From Mayfieldus sp038317345 (GTDB lineage Bacteria > Actinomycetota > Thermoleophilia > Solirubrobacterales > 70-9), in the NCBI GenBank assembly GCA_038317345.1, contig JBBQBH010000002.1:45729-109728 (forward strand): 64,000 nucleotides of DNA. The letters are read 5' to 3'. How positions within the stretch are numbered: the first letter of the stretch is position 1; every line of letters starts with the position of its first letter. Position numbers and translations under genes: made by a program. The notes under the pieces were generated by a model, which worked only from the letters and a program-made list of their open reading frames with translations, was not told the origin of the DNA and did not search any database. Shown piece after piece: positions 42,904 through 51,730 of this stretch.

Positions 42904-44490
42904 ATGCCACTCGGCGGGAGGCTGTTACTGGCACTGACCGTGCTCGCGATCTTTGGGATCGACGAGCCTTGCGCTCGCCGCCCCCGGCGACCTCGACCCG
43001 TCATTCGGAAACGGCGGCAAGGCGACATTCAACCTGGGGCTTCCCACATACGGTGCATCCGATATCGCGCTGCAAGCGGATGGCAAGATCCTCGCGACCA
43101 CGACGCTGCTCGGACCCTCGAACTCCGACATCGCGACGGTGCGAATCACCCCGCAAGGAGCGCAGGATCAATCCTTCGGCGGCACACCCGGTTTCTCGGA
43201 CCTCAACTTCAGGCCCAGCGACACAGGCAGTGGGCTAATTGTGCAGCCCGGCGGCAAGGTCGACGTCGTCGGAACAGTGGACACCGGCCTCGGCGGCTTG
43301 AAATTCGTACTTGCGCGCCTTGACCAGCAAGGCCTGCTCGACACTTCATTTGACCCGGCGGGCACGCCGGGGTTCTTGGAGTCGAAGTACTCGACCCTTT
43401 CAACCAACGGCGCAGCCGATCTGGGTTTTGGGGTGGCACTCCAAGGGGACAACATCCTCGTCGCCGGCGGTAGCAGCCTCACCGACCCGGGTGCCCTGGA
43501 CTTCGCCGTGGCCCGCGTGCTCAACCCCGACGGAGTGCTGGACAACGGCTTTGGCGCTAGTGGCGGAGCCTTTCTCGACTTCCAGAGCCATGGCTACGAC
43601 GAAGCGGAGGATGTCGCGGTGCAGCCGGACGGCAAGATCGTGCTTGCGGGAATCAGCCTCGGCAATGGCATGGCCGTGGCGCGCCTGCTGCCGGACGGCA
43701 CGCCGGACAACTCCTTCGGAAACCAGGGCAAGGTGCTGGTGCCCGGAGGAAACGCTTCCGACCTTGCAATCCAGCCCGATGGCAAGCTGGTCCTGGTCGG
43801 CACCGATAAGGGTGACGCGATCGTGGCGCGGCTGAAGCCCGACGGGAGCCCCGACAATTCCTTCGGTGGCGACGGTCGCACCGCCGTGGACTTCGGCTCC
43901 AATGACGCTGGAAGCGGCGTGGCGCTGCAAGCCGACGGCAAGGTCGTGATTACGGGGTCTACGGGAACTGGCGACGCCATGGACTTCGCCGTGGCTCGCC
44001 TGCAGCCGAACGGCATCCCCGACAGCACCTTCGCCGACAACGGCGAAGCCAAAGTTGACCTCGGCGCCGACGACATTGCCTCGTCCGTGGCGATACAACC
44101 GGACGGCAAGATCGTGGCGGCGGGCTTCAGCGGCCCCACCACCGACCCGGCGCCGCGTGGCGACATCGCACTCGTCCGCCTGCAGGGCGACGCCGGCGCC
44201 CATAAGGCCAAATGCGCCGGCAAGAAGGCGACGATCGTCGGCACCAACCGCAAGGACAAGCTCAAGGGCACCAAGAAGAGGGACGTGATCGCGGCGCTGG
44301 GCGGCAAGGACACGGTCAAGGGCAAGGGCGGCAACGACATCATCTGCGGCGGCAAGGGCAAGGACAAGCTGCTCGGCGGCCCCGGCAAGGACAAGCTGCT
44401 CGGTCAGGCCGGCAAGGACACATCCTGCGGGGTGGCCCGGGCAAGGACAAGGTCAAGGGCGGACCGGGCAAGGACGTAGAAGAGCCATAG
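42904..44490 (+). pseudogene. Secreted delta-60-repeat protein with C-terminal Gly/Lys/Asp repeats, two frameshifts
   Basis: The main frame (from 42953) encodes eight or so repeats of the delta-60/DUF5122 beta-propeller type (for example LQADGKILATTT, VQPDGKIVLAGIS, IQPDGKLVLVGTD, each about 50-60 residues), then an RTX-like tail of GGKGKDKLLGGPGKD units. The signal peptide starts at ATG 42904 (MPLGGRLLLALTVLAIF) in another frame; removing one base in TTTGGG (42952-42957) joins it to GSTSLALAAPGDLDPSFG. Near the end, the tail repeats continue in a third frame after GGGG (44429-44432), as GGPGKDKVKGGPGKDVEEP with a stop at 44490. Both lesions are at short homopolymers: phase variation, decay or sequence error are all possible. 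Confidence 0.8.
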
Positions 44491-44539
44491 CGCGCAGGGA
44501 TTGAGGTTCCACTAAGGACGCGGTGGTAGTTGTAAGCGC

Positions 44540-45115
44540 ATGACCGAGAGTCGCCCGGCCCTGCTTGTGATGGATGTCGAGGCCGCGATCGTCGAGCGCT
44601 TCGATGGCGAGGGCGGGCCGGAATTGCTCGAGCGCTTGGCAGAGGCGATAGGCGCGGCACGCGAGGCGGGCGTGCCGATCATCTACGTGCGGGTGGCCTT
44701 CCGCGAGGGCCATCCCGAGATCAGCGCACGAAATCGCACCTTCGCGGCGCTCTCAGAGGCGGGTGGCCTCACCGAGGGCGACGCCGCAACCCAAGTGCAC
44801 CCGGCGGTTGCGCCGCAGCCCGGTGATCTGACCGTGGTCAAGAAGCGAATCAGCGCTTTCGCGGGCAGCGATCTCGACCTGCTGTTGCGGGCCGGCGAAA
44901 TCGACACCCTTGTCCTCACCGGGGTCTCCACGAGTGGGGTCGTCCTCTCGACCATTCGCGAAGCCGCTGACCTCGACTTTGGGCTTGTGGTGCTCGCCGA
45001 TGGTTGCCTCGACGGTGACCCCGAAGTCCACCGGGTGCTGACCGAGAAGGTCTTCCCTCGCCAGGCGGACGTGATCACGGTCGAGGAATGGGTCGCAGCT
45101 ACGCGTCGGCGCTGA
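44540..45115 (+). CDS. Isochorismatase-family hydrolase without the usual catalytic Cys
   Basis: 191 residues of the cysteine-hydrolase fold: Asp12 in LLVMDVEAAIVERF, Lys in VVKKRISAFAGSDL and the cis-peptide segment LVLTGVSTSGVVLST. In most family members that segment is GVATDVCVLST with the nucleophile Cys; here Val occupies that place. The next Cys is in VLADGCLDGDPEVH. A sub-group with GVSTSGVVLST seems to exist, so this may be a variant enzyme or a non-catalytic relative. It converges on the ABC permease and overlaps it by 17 bases. Confidence 0.85.
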   Translation: MTESRPALLVMDVEAAIVERFDGEGGPELLERLAEAIGAAREAGVPIIYVRVAFREGHPEISARNRTFAALSEAGGLTEGDAATQVHPAVAPQPGDLTVVKKRISAFAGSDLDLLLRAGEIDTLVLTGVSTSGVVLSTIREAADLDFGLVVLADGCLDGDPEVHRVLTEKVFPRQADVITVEEWVAATRRR

Positions 45116-45992
45116 ACTCCCAGATCGCGATTCCGAGCATAAGCAGGCCGAGCAGCACGACGACCAGGACCTCGAGCAGCGCCGGCACGTGCCAGCCGAA
45201 CCAGGTCACGCCCGGGGCCAGCTTGCTGCGCGCCGCGGCGCTGATGTCGAGGTGAGCAAAGATGAGGCGGCGCATCGGGTCGACCGCATAGGTCAGTGGG
45301 TCGAGCCGGTTGAGCACCGAGAGCCAACCGGGAAGTCCCGTGACCGGGAACAGGGCCCCTGAGATGAAGAACATCGGCATCACAATCATCTGCATCAGGC
45401 CCATGAACGACTGCATCTGCTGGATCCGGGCCGCGACCATGACCCCGAACGAGGTGATCGTGAAAGCGAGCAGCGTGGAGAGCAGAAAGACGCCGATGAT
45501 CATCACCGGGTCATAGGGCACGTGCACAGCCCCGGCGAGGCAGAGCAGGACCACCGCCTGAAGGCTCGCCACCGTAGCGCCCCCCAGGACCTTGCCGATC
45601 ACGATCGAGCTGCGCCGCACCGGCGCGACCATCATCTCGCGCAGAAAGCCGAACTCGCGGTCCCAGACCAGCGACGCGGCCGAGAACATCCCGGTGAACA
45701 GCACCGCGAGGCAGAGGACGCCCGGATAGATGAACGTCTTCAGGTTGACGCCGTCCGTGGCCGCGCTCGACAACTGCTGAAGGCCAGATCCGAGCACGAA
45801 CAGGAACAGCAAGGGCTGGGCCAGGGAGGCAAGGATGCGGACGCGGTCGTTGGCGAAGCGGATCAGCTCGCGCTGCCAGACGATCTTCATCGCCCGCAGC
45901 TCGCTGCGCATGCTGCGCGCCGGCACATGGACCCTGACCACCTCGGCCGGAGCGCCGAGGGTGACCGCCGTGTCGGTGGCCGCCGGCTTCAT
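45099..45992 (-). CDS. ABC-2 type permease (DrrB-like)
   Basis: 297 residues with six predicted membrane segments (among them ILASLAQPLLFLFVLG, VLFTGMFSAASLV, LQAVVLLCLAGAVHV, LLSTLLAFTITSFGVMVA and VLVVVLLGLLMLGIAIW). The motif REMMVAPVRRSSIVIGK and the ending match daunorubicin-resistance DrrB permeases. With the overlapping ATPase (ATGA) it should form an exporter of a hydrophobic compound or lipid. The substrate is not predictable. Confidence 0.92.
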   Translation of the reverse strand: MKPAATDTAVTLGAPAEVVRVHVPARSMRSELRAMKIVWQRELIRFANDRVRILASLAQPLLFLFVLGSGLQQLSSAATDGVNLKTFIYPGVLCLAVLFTGMFSAASLVWDREFGFLREMMVAPVRRSSIVIGKVLGGATVASLQAVVLLCLAGAVHVPYDPVMIIGVFLLSTLLAFTITSFGVMVAARIQQMQSFMGLMQMIVMPMFFISGALFPVTGLPGWLSVLNRLDPLTYAVDPMRRLIFAHLDISAAARSKLAPGVTWFGWHVPALLEVLVVVLLGLLMLGIAIWEFSADA

Positions 45993-46981
45993 CGCCGCCC
46001 CGCCACCATCTGCATCAGATGCTTGTTCGCGTGGTCGTCGGACGACTCCTCGGCGTCCCGGATCGTCGTCCCGGTGTACGACATGAAGACGTCGTCGAGG
46101 GTCGGGCGCGAGACGTTGACCGACGTGATCGGCAGCCCCAGCTCGGCGAACAGGCGAGGCACGAACTCCTCCCCCGAGGGCACCGAGAACGTGACAGCGC
46201 CCTCTGAGACCTGCGCCTCGAGGCCGAACTTTTCGCGAATCGCCGCGATCGTCGCCTGGTGATCCTCGGTGTGGATACGGATCCGGTCCTCCCCCACCTC
46301 GGCCTTCAGCGCCTCGGGCGTGTCCAGGGCCACGATCTCGCCTTGGTCCATGATCGCGATCCGGTCGCAGAACTCGGCCTCGTCCATGTAGTGGGTGGTC
46401 ATGAAGATCGTGATCTCCTCGCTCTCCTTGAGCTCGTCGATGTAGCGCCAGATCGAGCGGCGGGTCTGCGGGTCGAGGCCGACGGTCGGCTCGTCGAGGA
46501 ACAGAACCCGCGGGGAGTGCATCAGGCCTCGGGCGATCTCCAGCCGCCGCTGCATACCGCCCGAGTAGGTCCGAACCGCCATCTTGCGGCGCTCCCAGAG
46601 GCCGACCATCTCCAGCACCTGGCGCATCCGGGGCGCGACCAGAGCTGAATCAACCCCGTAGAGCTCGGCGTGCATGCGCAGGTTCTGCTCCCCGGTCAGA
46701 TAGGCGTCGAGGGTCGGCTCCTGAAACACGAGGCCGATGTGGCGGCGGACCTCGTCGCGCTCGCTGACCACGTCGTGCCCGGCGACGGTCGCCGCCCCGG
46801 CGGTCGGCTTCGCGAGCGTGCAGAGCATGTTGATCGTCGTCGACTTGCCGGCGCCGTTGGGGCCGAGAAACCCGAACACCTCGCCGGCCGCGACCTCGAA
46901 GCTGACCCCGCGCACGGCCTCGATCTCGCCGTAGGACTTGGCGAGGCCGGCCACGACGATCGCCGGCGCTGAGGTCGTCAC
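45989..46981 (-). CDS. ABC transporter ATPase (DrrA-like)
   Basis: 330 residues from GTG 46981. Walker A GFLGPNGAGKSTTINML, Q-loop LVFQEPTLD, signature RTYSGGMQRRLEIARG, Walker B RVLFLDEPTVGLD, H-loop MTTHYMDEAEFCDRI, then a 90-residue C-terminal domain (DDVFMSYTGTT) typical of DrrA-type proteins. It powers the DrrB-like permease encoded right behind it. Codons upstream of 46981 have no ATPase similarity and are not included. Confidence 0.94.
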   Translation of the reverse strand: MTTSAPAIVVAGLAKSYGEIEAVRGVSFEVAAGEVFGFLGPNGAGKSTTINMLCTLAKPTAGAATVAGHDVVSERDEVRRHIGLVFQEPTLDAYLTGEQNLRMHAELYGVDSALVAPRMRQVLEMVGLWERRKMAVRTYSGGMQRRLEIARGLMHSPRVLFLDEPTVGLDPQTRRSIWRYIDELKESEEITIFMTTHYMDEAEFCDRIAIMDQGEIVALDTPEALKAEVGEDRIRIHTEDHQATIAAIREKFGLEAQVSEGAVTFSVPSGEEFVPRLFAELGLPITSVNVSRPTLDDVFMSYTGTTIRDAEESSDDHANKHLMQMVAGRR

Positions 46982-47046
46982 AGCACCCTGGCCGTCTGTG
47001 GAGATCGCGTTGTCAGAGGTTGGAGGCAAGCACTGAACTGCCGGCG

Positions 47047-48741
47047 TTAAGAGGTGACCGCACCCTCGGAGGCGGAACCGACGCTGGCGGCATATTTTGC
47101 CATCACGCCACTGCGGTACTCCGGCTCCGGAGATCTGTAATCGGCAACTCGCTGGGCGATCTGCTCGTCGGTCAGATCGACGTCGATCCGCCGCGCGTCG
47201 ACGTCGACCGTGATCTGGTCGCCGTCGCGCAGCGCCGCGATCGGACCGCCCTTGATCGCCTCCGGGGCGACGTGGCCGGCCATCAGGCCGCGGGTGGCAC
47301 CGGAGAAGCGCCCGTCTGTGATCAGCGCCACCTCCTCCCCCAGTCCCTCGCCGACGATCGCGGCGGTGACATGGAGCATCTCGCGCATGCCCGGACCGCC
47401 GGCGGGGCCCTCGTTGCGGATCACGACCACGTCGCCGGGCTCGATGCGCTGCTCCTTGACGGCCCGGAAGCACTCCTCCTCGGACTCAAAGACCCGCGCC
47501 GGGCCGGTCTGGCCGTGGCGCTCGGTGCCGGCGAGCTTCACCACCGACCCCTCGGGGGCCAGGTTGCCGCGCAGGATCGCGAGCCCGCCCTCCGGCTTCA
47601 GCGGGTCGGAGAGCGGACGCACCACCTCCTGCCCCTCGGTCTCCTGCGCCTCGGCGGCGATCTCGCCGATCGTCTGGCCGGTGACCGTGATCGCATCGCC
47701 GTGAAGCAGACCCGCCTCGTCGAGCCTGTTCAGGATCAGCGGAACGCCGCCGGCCGCGTAGAGGTCGGTGGCGACGAAGCGGCCGCCCGGCTTCAGGTCG
47801 GCGAGCAGCGGCGTGCGCCGCGAGATCTGCTCGAAGTCATCGATCTCGAGCTCGATCCCAGCCTCGCGTGCAACCGCGAGCAGATGCAGGACGACGTTGG
47901 TCGAGCCTCCCGACGCGCAGGCGCAGGCGATCGCGTTCTCCAGCGACTCGCGGGTGACGATGCGGCTCGGGCGCAGGTCATCGGAGAGCACTCGCATCAC
48001 CAGCTCGCCGATCTGCTCGGCGACGTCGTCTTTGGTCGCGTCCTCGGCCGGCACCATCGAGGAGCCACCGGGGCTGATCCCCATCGCCTCGAAGGCGCAG
48101 GCCATCGTGTTGGCCGTGAACATCCCCGCGCAGGCACCCGCTCCGGGGCTGGCGACGTCCTCGAGCTCGAGCAGTTCCTCGTCACTCATTTCACCTGCGG
48201 CGTGGGCGCCGATCGCCTCGAAGACGTCGCCGATCGTCACGTCGCGGCCCTGCCAGCGCCCAGGTGCGATCGAGCCGCCGTAGAGCATCGCGGCCGGTAT
48301 GTCGAGGCGGATCAGCGCCATCACGCAGCCCGGAATCGTCTTGTCGCAGGCCGAGAGCGCGACCATCGCGTCGAACTGGTAGCCGCGCCCGGTCAGCTCG
48401 ATCGAGTCGGCGATCACCTCGCGGCTGACCAGCGAGGTCTTCATCCCCTGGGTGCCCATCGTGATCCCGTCGGAGATCGCGATCGTGTTGAACTCCATCG
48501 GCGTTCCGCCCGCGGCTCTCACGCCCTCCTTGATGTGCGTGGCGAGGCCGCGGAGGTGGAAGTTGCAGGGCATCGCCTCGATCCAGGTGTTGGCGACGCC
48601 GATCGTCGGCCGGCTGAGCGCGTCGTCGTCGAAGCCGATGCCCTTCATGTAGGCGCGAGCATGGGCGCGATCGGGCCCGTCGAAGACGGCGCTGGAGCGC
48701 GGCCGCGGGATCGCCGTGGCCTTCTTGCCATTCGAGCTCAT
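47047..48741 (-). CDS. ilvD: Dihydroxy-acid dehydratase
   Basis: Fe-S enzyme making the 2-keto acids of valine and isoleucine. 564 residues from ATG 48741, with GGAGG about ten bases upstream. Cluster-ligand cysteines in EAMPCNFHL, SACDKTIPGC and GACAGMFTANTM, plus the active-site segment DGRFSGATRG near the C-terminus. Upstream in-frame sequence belongs to the previous gene. It overlaps the stop of the 198-residue gene by four bases (ATGA). The other ilv genes are not in the window. Confidence 0.97.
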   Translation of the reverse strand: MSSNGKKATAIPRPRSSAVFDGPDRAHARAYMKGIGFDDDALSRPTIGVANTWIEAMPCNFHLRGLATHIKEGVRAAGGTPMEFNTIAISDGITMGTQGMKTSLVSREVIADSIELTGRGYQFDAMVALSACDKTIPGCVMALIRLDIPAAMLYGGSIAPGRWQGRDVTIGDVFEAIGAHAAGEMSDEELLELEDVASPGAGACAGMFTANTMACAFEAMGISPGGSSMVPAEDATKDDVAEQIGELVMRVLSDDLRPSRIVTRESLENAIACACASGGSTNVVLHLLAVAREAGIELEIDDFEQISRRTPLLADLKPGGRFVATDLYAAGGVPLILNRLDEAGLLHGDAITVTGQTIGEIAAEAQETEGQEVVRPLSDPLKPEGGLAILRGNLAPEGSVVKLAGTERHGQTGPARVFESEEECFRAVKEQRIEPGDVVVIRNEGPAGGPGMREMLHVTAAIVGEGLGEEVALITDGRFSGATRGLMAGHVAPEAIKGGPIAALRDGDQITVDVDARRIDVDLTDEQIAQRVADYRSPEPEYRSGVMAKYAASVGSASEGAVTS

Positions 48742-49334
48742 GCGCTCAACGCCTCCGTGCGCCGCCGTCCCTCCCACTCGCGCAGCCGCAGCAGATCGCG
48801 CCGCACCTGCATCGGGTCGAGCTGGCGCCCAGGGACGTGCATGTTCGCGTCGGCGATCAGCCGCCGCTCGTCGCCGCTCAAGGCCATCCACTTGGCGAGC
48901 ACGTCGTCGGAGTCGGGCAGGCGCCCCTCCGCTGACGGCTCGCTTCGATCCGGGAAGACGACGCAGTACTCGTTCAGCAGCTCGCCGCTGCGCTCCTCGT
49001 AGGCGACGATCGGGCGGTGCGGGTAGAGCAGATATCCGTATCCGCTGCGCGGCTCACCGCCGCCTGAGACGCGGATGAAGCCGAGCTCGCGGTACATCGC
49101 GTAAAGCTCGTCGCCGACCACCGAGCGCAGAAGCTCGCGGGCCTTCAGCTCCGCCCGGCGCTCGCGGCCGGGGTCAAATGCGTCCCGCCGAGGTGTGCTT
49201 CGCGACCGTATCGCCCGCTTGCGCAGCCGCCTGCGCAGGTCTGGGCCGAACGCCAGTCCAGCGAGCAGCGCAAGCGCGAGCAGAAACACTGCCGCCGCAA
49301 CCACCACTGGCTTCAGTGGCCCCTGTGGCGACAC
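48738..49334 (-). CDS. Membrane-anchored protein of unknown function
   Basis: 198 residues. One N-terminal membrane helix (PVVVAAAVFLLALALLAGLA, about 9-28), then a basic stretch (RRRLRKRAIRSRS) and a soluble, mostly helical domain with YAMYRELGFIRVSGGG, GYGYLLYPHRPIVAYEERSG and LSGDERRLIADANMHVPG. I do not recognise the family. It is coupled by ATGA to ilvD and lies just after an R1 element. Start GTG 49334. Confidence 0.7.
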   Translation of the reverse strand: MSPQGPLKPVVVAAAVFLLALALLAGLAFGPDLRRRLRKRAIRSRSTPRRDAFDPGRERRAELKARELLRSVVGDELYAMYRELGFIRVSGGGEPRSGYGYLLYPHRPIVAYEERSGELLNEYCVVFPDRSEPSAEGRLPDSDDVLAKWMALSGDERRLIADANMHVPGRQLDPMQVRRDLLRLREWEGRRRTEALSA

Positions 49335-49339
49335 TGGCC

Positions 49340-49452
49340 AGGAAATGGCGAGATTCGGGCGCCGCCAGGCGAGGACGCAGGGAGCCCGAATAGTGACGCT
49401 ATTCGGGCGACTGAGGACAAAGCATGGCGGCGATCCGGAGCCGTCATTTCCG
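49340..49452 (-). repeat. R1 intercistronic hairpin element, copy 4 (most divergent)
   Basis: 113 nt. Outer arms GGAAATG/CATTTCC, the latter including the stop codon of the 92-residue gene (49446-49444); second arm CGCCGCCA/TGGCGGCG; conserved loop motifs GAGGACGCAGG and CTGAGGAC; inner arm GCCCGAATAG/CTATTCGGGC with a four-base loop TGAC. Nearly every paired base differs from the other copies while pairing is kept. It ends five bases before the next gene. Confidence 0.78.
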
Positions 49453-49722
49453 GTCAGATGTCGTGAGAGGGGTCACTTGTCCCCCGGCGGCCTTCGGGAA
49501 GAAAATCACCCGATCGGCCTCGCGGGGCACCTCTGAGAAGTCGCGCACCATCGTCGCCTCGTGGCGCACGCTGTCCTGGCTCGAGGGCACAGCGGCCCAC
49601 ATTCCCTCATCGAGCTGACGCCGGAACTCCTCGATCAGGCGCTCCTCGTCTTCGGCAACCTCGACGTCCCCCTCGGCAAGCAGGACGTCTCCGTGTCCGG
49701 GCTTCATGCGGACGAACTTCAT
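49444..49722 (-). CDS. Small acidic protein of unknown function
   Basis: 92 residues, start MKFVRMKPGHGDVLLAEG. A charged acidic helix (EVAEDEERLIEEFRRQLDEG) is followed by MWAAVPSSQ, EATMVRDFSEVPREADRVIF and a basic end. No membrane segment. It recalls small proteins of actinobacteria that sit behind thiD or near phage-like genes, but I cannot name a family. The ATG overlaps the thiD stop (ATGA). The R1 element overlaps its stop. Confidence 0.7.
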   Translation of the reverse strand: MKFVRMKPGHGDVLLAEGDVEVAEDEERLIEEFRRQLDEGMWAAVPSSQDSVRHEATMVRDFSEVPREADRVIFFPKAAGGQVTPLTTSDRK

Positions 49723-50567
49723 GGCTGGATTATGCCGCTCCCGGTACCCGGAGCGATCCCGCCGGCAAGGGGGGAGCGCTCCACGATCCCGAGCGCGTCC
49801 ACCGGGCCGCTGCCCGCGCCGATGCCAGCAAGCCCGGCCGCGACCGACGCGGCGGCCAGCTCATGGGCCCACTGAGCAGCCTCCAATGGGGAGTCACCGA
49901 GCGCCAGGCCCGCCGCAAGTGCCGACGAGTGGGTGCACCCGGAGCCGTGCGAAGCGCCGCCGGAATGGCGGGGGCCGGGGATCGAGACCGCCTCTTCCCC
50001 GTCGAAGAAGAGGTCGGCGCCGTCCTCGCTGTGGCCGCCGGTGACCACCACCGCGTCGGGGCCCAGCGCATGCACGGCCCGGGCCAGCTCTTCCTGCGAG
50101 GCCTCCTCGCCGAGCCCGGTCAGCTCCCGCGCCTCGGGGAGGTTCGGGGTGGCGACGCTGGCCAACGGCAATAGACGCTCGACCAGGGCCCCGCGCGCCT
50201 CCGGGTCGAGCAATACGGCGCCACTCTCGGCCACCATCACCGGATCGACCACGACCGGCGCGTCGCCGACCAGGCTGAGCGCCTCGACGACCGCATCGAT
50301 CGTCTCCACGTTGCCGAGCATGCCGACCTTCACCGCGTCGACCCCGATGTCGTCGACCACCGCGCGCACCTGCTCGACGATCATCGACGGCGCCACCTGG
50401 TCGATGCGGCTGACGCCGACCGTGTTCTGGGCCGTGATCGCGGTGATCGCCGTCATCCCGTGCACTCCAGAGGCGGCGAAAGCCTTGAGGTCGGCCTGGA
50501 TCCCGGCGCCGCCGCCCGAGTCCGAGCCGGCGATCGAGAGCACCGCGGATGGGCGTTCGTTGCTCAC
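49719..50567 (-). CDS. thiD: Hydroxymethylpyrimidine/phosphomethylpyrimidine kinase
   Basis: Two-step kinase of the thiamine pyrimidine branch. 282 residues, ribokinase-like. N-terminal VLSIAGSDSGGGAGIQADLK, Mg/ATP part VVVDPVMVAESGAVLL and anion-hole end GSGCTHSSALAAGLALG, with the substrate Cys of the family. GTG 50567 overlaps the dprA stop by four bases (GTGA), so it is carried in the comM-dprA operon. No TPP riboswitch is visible, and none is expected inside the overlap. Confidence 0.95.
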   Translation of the reverse strand: MSNERPSAVLSIAGSDSGGGAGIQADLKAFAASGVHGMTAITAITAQNTVGVSRIDQVAPSMIVEQVRAVVDDIGVDAVKVGMLGNVETIDAVVEALSLVGDAPVVVDPVMVAESGAVLLDPEARGALVERLLPLASVATPNLPEARELTGLGEEASQEELARAVHALGPDAVVVTGGHSEDGADLFFDGEEAVSIPGPRHSGGASHGSGCTHSSALAAGLALGDSPLEAAQWAHELAAASVAAGLAGIGAGSGPVDALGIVERSPLAGGIAPGTGSGIIQP

Positions 50568-51730
50568 ATGTTCAGGCTAGACAAGTCGGTCGCTGGAGCG
50601 GCATCGTCCGGGGGCGGCAGCGCCGTGCGCGAGTAGACGCCGGCGAAGGAGCGCTGCACGTAGCCGAGTAGCTCGAGCCGCGCCAGGTTTGCGGTCGCCT
50701 CATCGCCGCCGCACCCCAGCGCGATCGCGATCGAGTCGGAGTCCGCGTCGCCGTTCTCGACCCGTTCAAGCACCGCGGCGAGCGGGGGGTCGAGCTCCGG
50801 GCCGCCCAACACCGGCCGTCGCGCACCGGGACCGATCAGGGCATCGAGGACGTCCTCGGCGTCGCGCACCACATGCGCCCCGTCGGCGATCAACTGGTTG
50901 GTCCCGGCAGACATCCGGGCGCCGACCGGGCCGGGCACGGCCCCGACCTCGCGGCCCAGCTCGGAAGCGAGCTCGGAGGTGATCAGCGAGCCGGAGCGCC
51001 CGGCCGCCTCGACCACGATCGTCATCGCCCCAAGCGCCGCCATGATCCTGTTGCGGGCCGGGAAGGCCCAGCGCCAGGCGCCCGTACCGGGCGGCAGCTC
51101 GGAGAGGATCAGCCCGCGCTCGCGGACCCGCTCGTAGAGGCCGCGGTGATGGAGCGGGTAGGCGACGTCTGCCCCGCAACCCAGAACGGCGGCGGTAAAG
51201 CCGCCGTCGAGCGCCCCCTCATGCGCGGCGCCATCGATGCCCCAGGCGAGTCCGCTGACGACCGCGAACCCCGCGGCGGCCAGCTCGCGGGCGAGGGTGC
51301 GGGCGATCTCGCGACCGTAGGAGGTGGCGCGCCTCGCCCCCACCACCGTCACCGTGCCTTCGGGTCGCAGCCGCCCCAGCCCGGCCGGGTCTCCACGCCC
51401 GACCAGGGCGGGCGGCGCGTCGCCTGCATCGCGAAGCGCCTCCGGGTAGGCATCGTCGTGGCGACAGACGACCCAGCAATCGGCCTCGCGAAGGCGGCGG
51501 CGCAGCGCAGCGGGCTCGGCCTCCGCTGCCTCGGTGAGCAAACCCTCGGCCTTGCGGCCGGCCACTGCCCGCGCGAGGGCGTCGTCGGCGAGCGCCAGCA
51601 GCTCCGCCGATCGCCCGCCCGGCTCGCCGGTCGCGACGTTCTCGATGAATGGGGTCAACACCCCGAGCAGTTGCAGGCGGCGCAGGCAGGTCTCGCAGGC
51701 CCGCGGCGCCTGCGACCGGGTCGCGGTCAC
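50564..51730 (-). CDS. dprA: DNA-processing protein DprA
   Basis: Loads RecA on incoming single-stranded DNA during natural transformation. 388 residues: N-terminal helical region (1-110), then the Rossmann core VTVVGARRATSYGREIAR, VVSGLAWGIDGAAHEGAL, LSELPPGTG, FPARNRIMAALG and VVEAAGRSGSLITSELA, then VPGPVGARMSAGTNQLIADGA and a C-terminal winged-helix-like part. GTG 51730 overlaps the comM stop. Together with comM it suggests at least the DNA-processing part of competence. Confidence 0.95.
   Translation of the reverse strand: MTATRSQAPRACETCLRRLQLLGVLTPFIENVATGEPGGRSAELLALADDALARAVAGRKAEGLLTEAAEAEPAALRRRLREADCWVVCRHDDAYPEALRDAGDAPPALVGRGDPAGLGRLRPEGTVTVVGARRATSYGREIARTLARELAAAGFAVVSGLAWGIDGAAHEGALDGGFTAAVLGCGADVAYPLHHRGLYERVRERGLILSELPPGTGAWRWAFPARNRIMAALGAMTIVVEAAGRSGSLITSELASELGREVGAVPGPVGARMSAGTNQLIADGAHVVRDAEDVLDALIGPGARRPVLGGPELDPPLAAVLERVENGDADSDSIAIALGCGGDEATANLARLELLGYVQRSFAGVYSRTALPPPDDAAPATDLSSLNM

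Noticed and set aside
42953..44479. Regular repeats as a possible CRISPR or minisatellite
   Set aside because: The periodicity is that of coding delta-60 and RTX-like protein repeats; there are no identical spaced DNA repeats.
47020..49002. 660-codon plus-strand open frame
   Set aside because: Antisense to ilvD; its His/Asp/Arg/Gly-rich composition is what the complement of a GC-rich gene gives.
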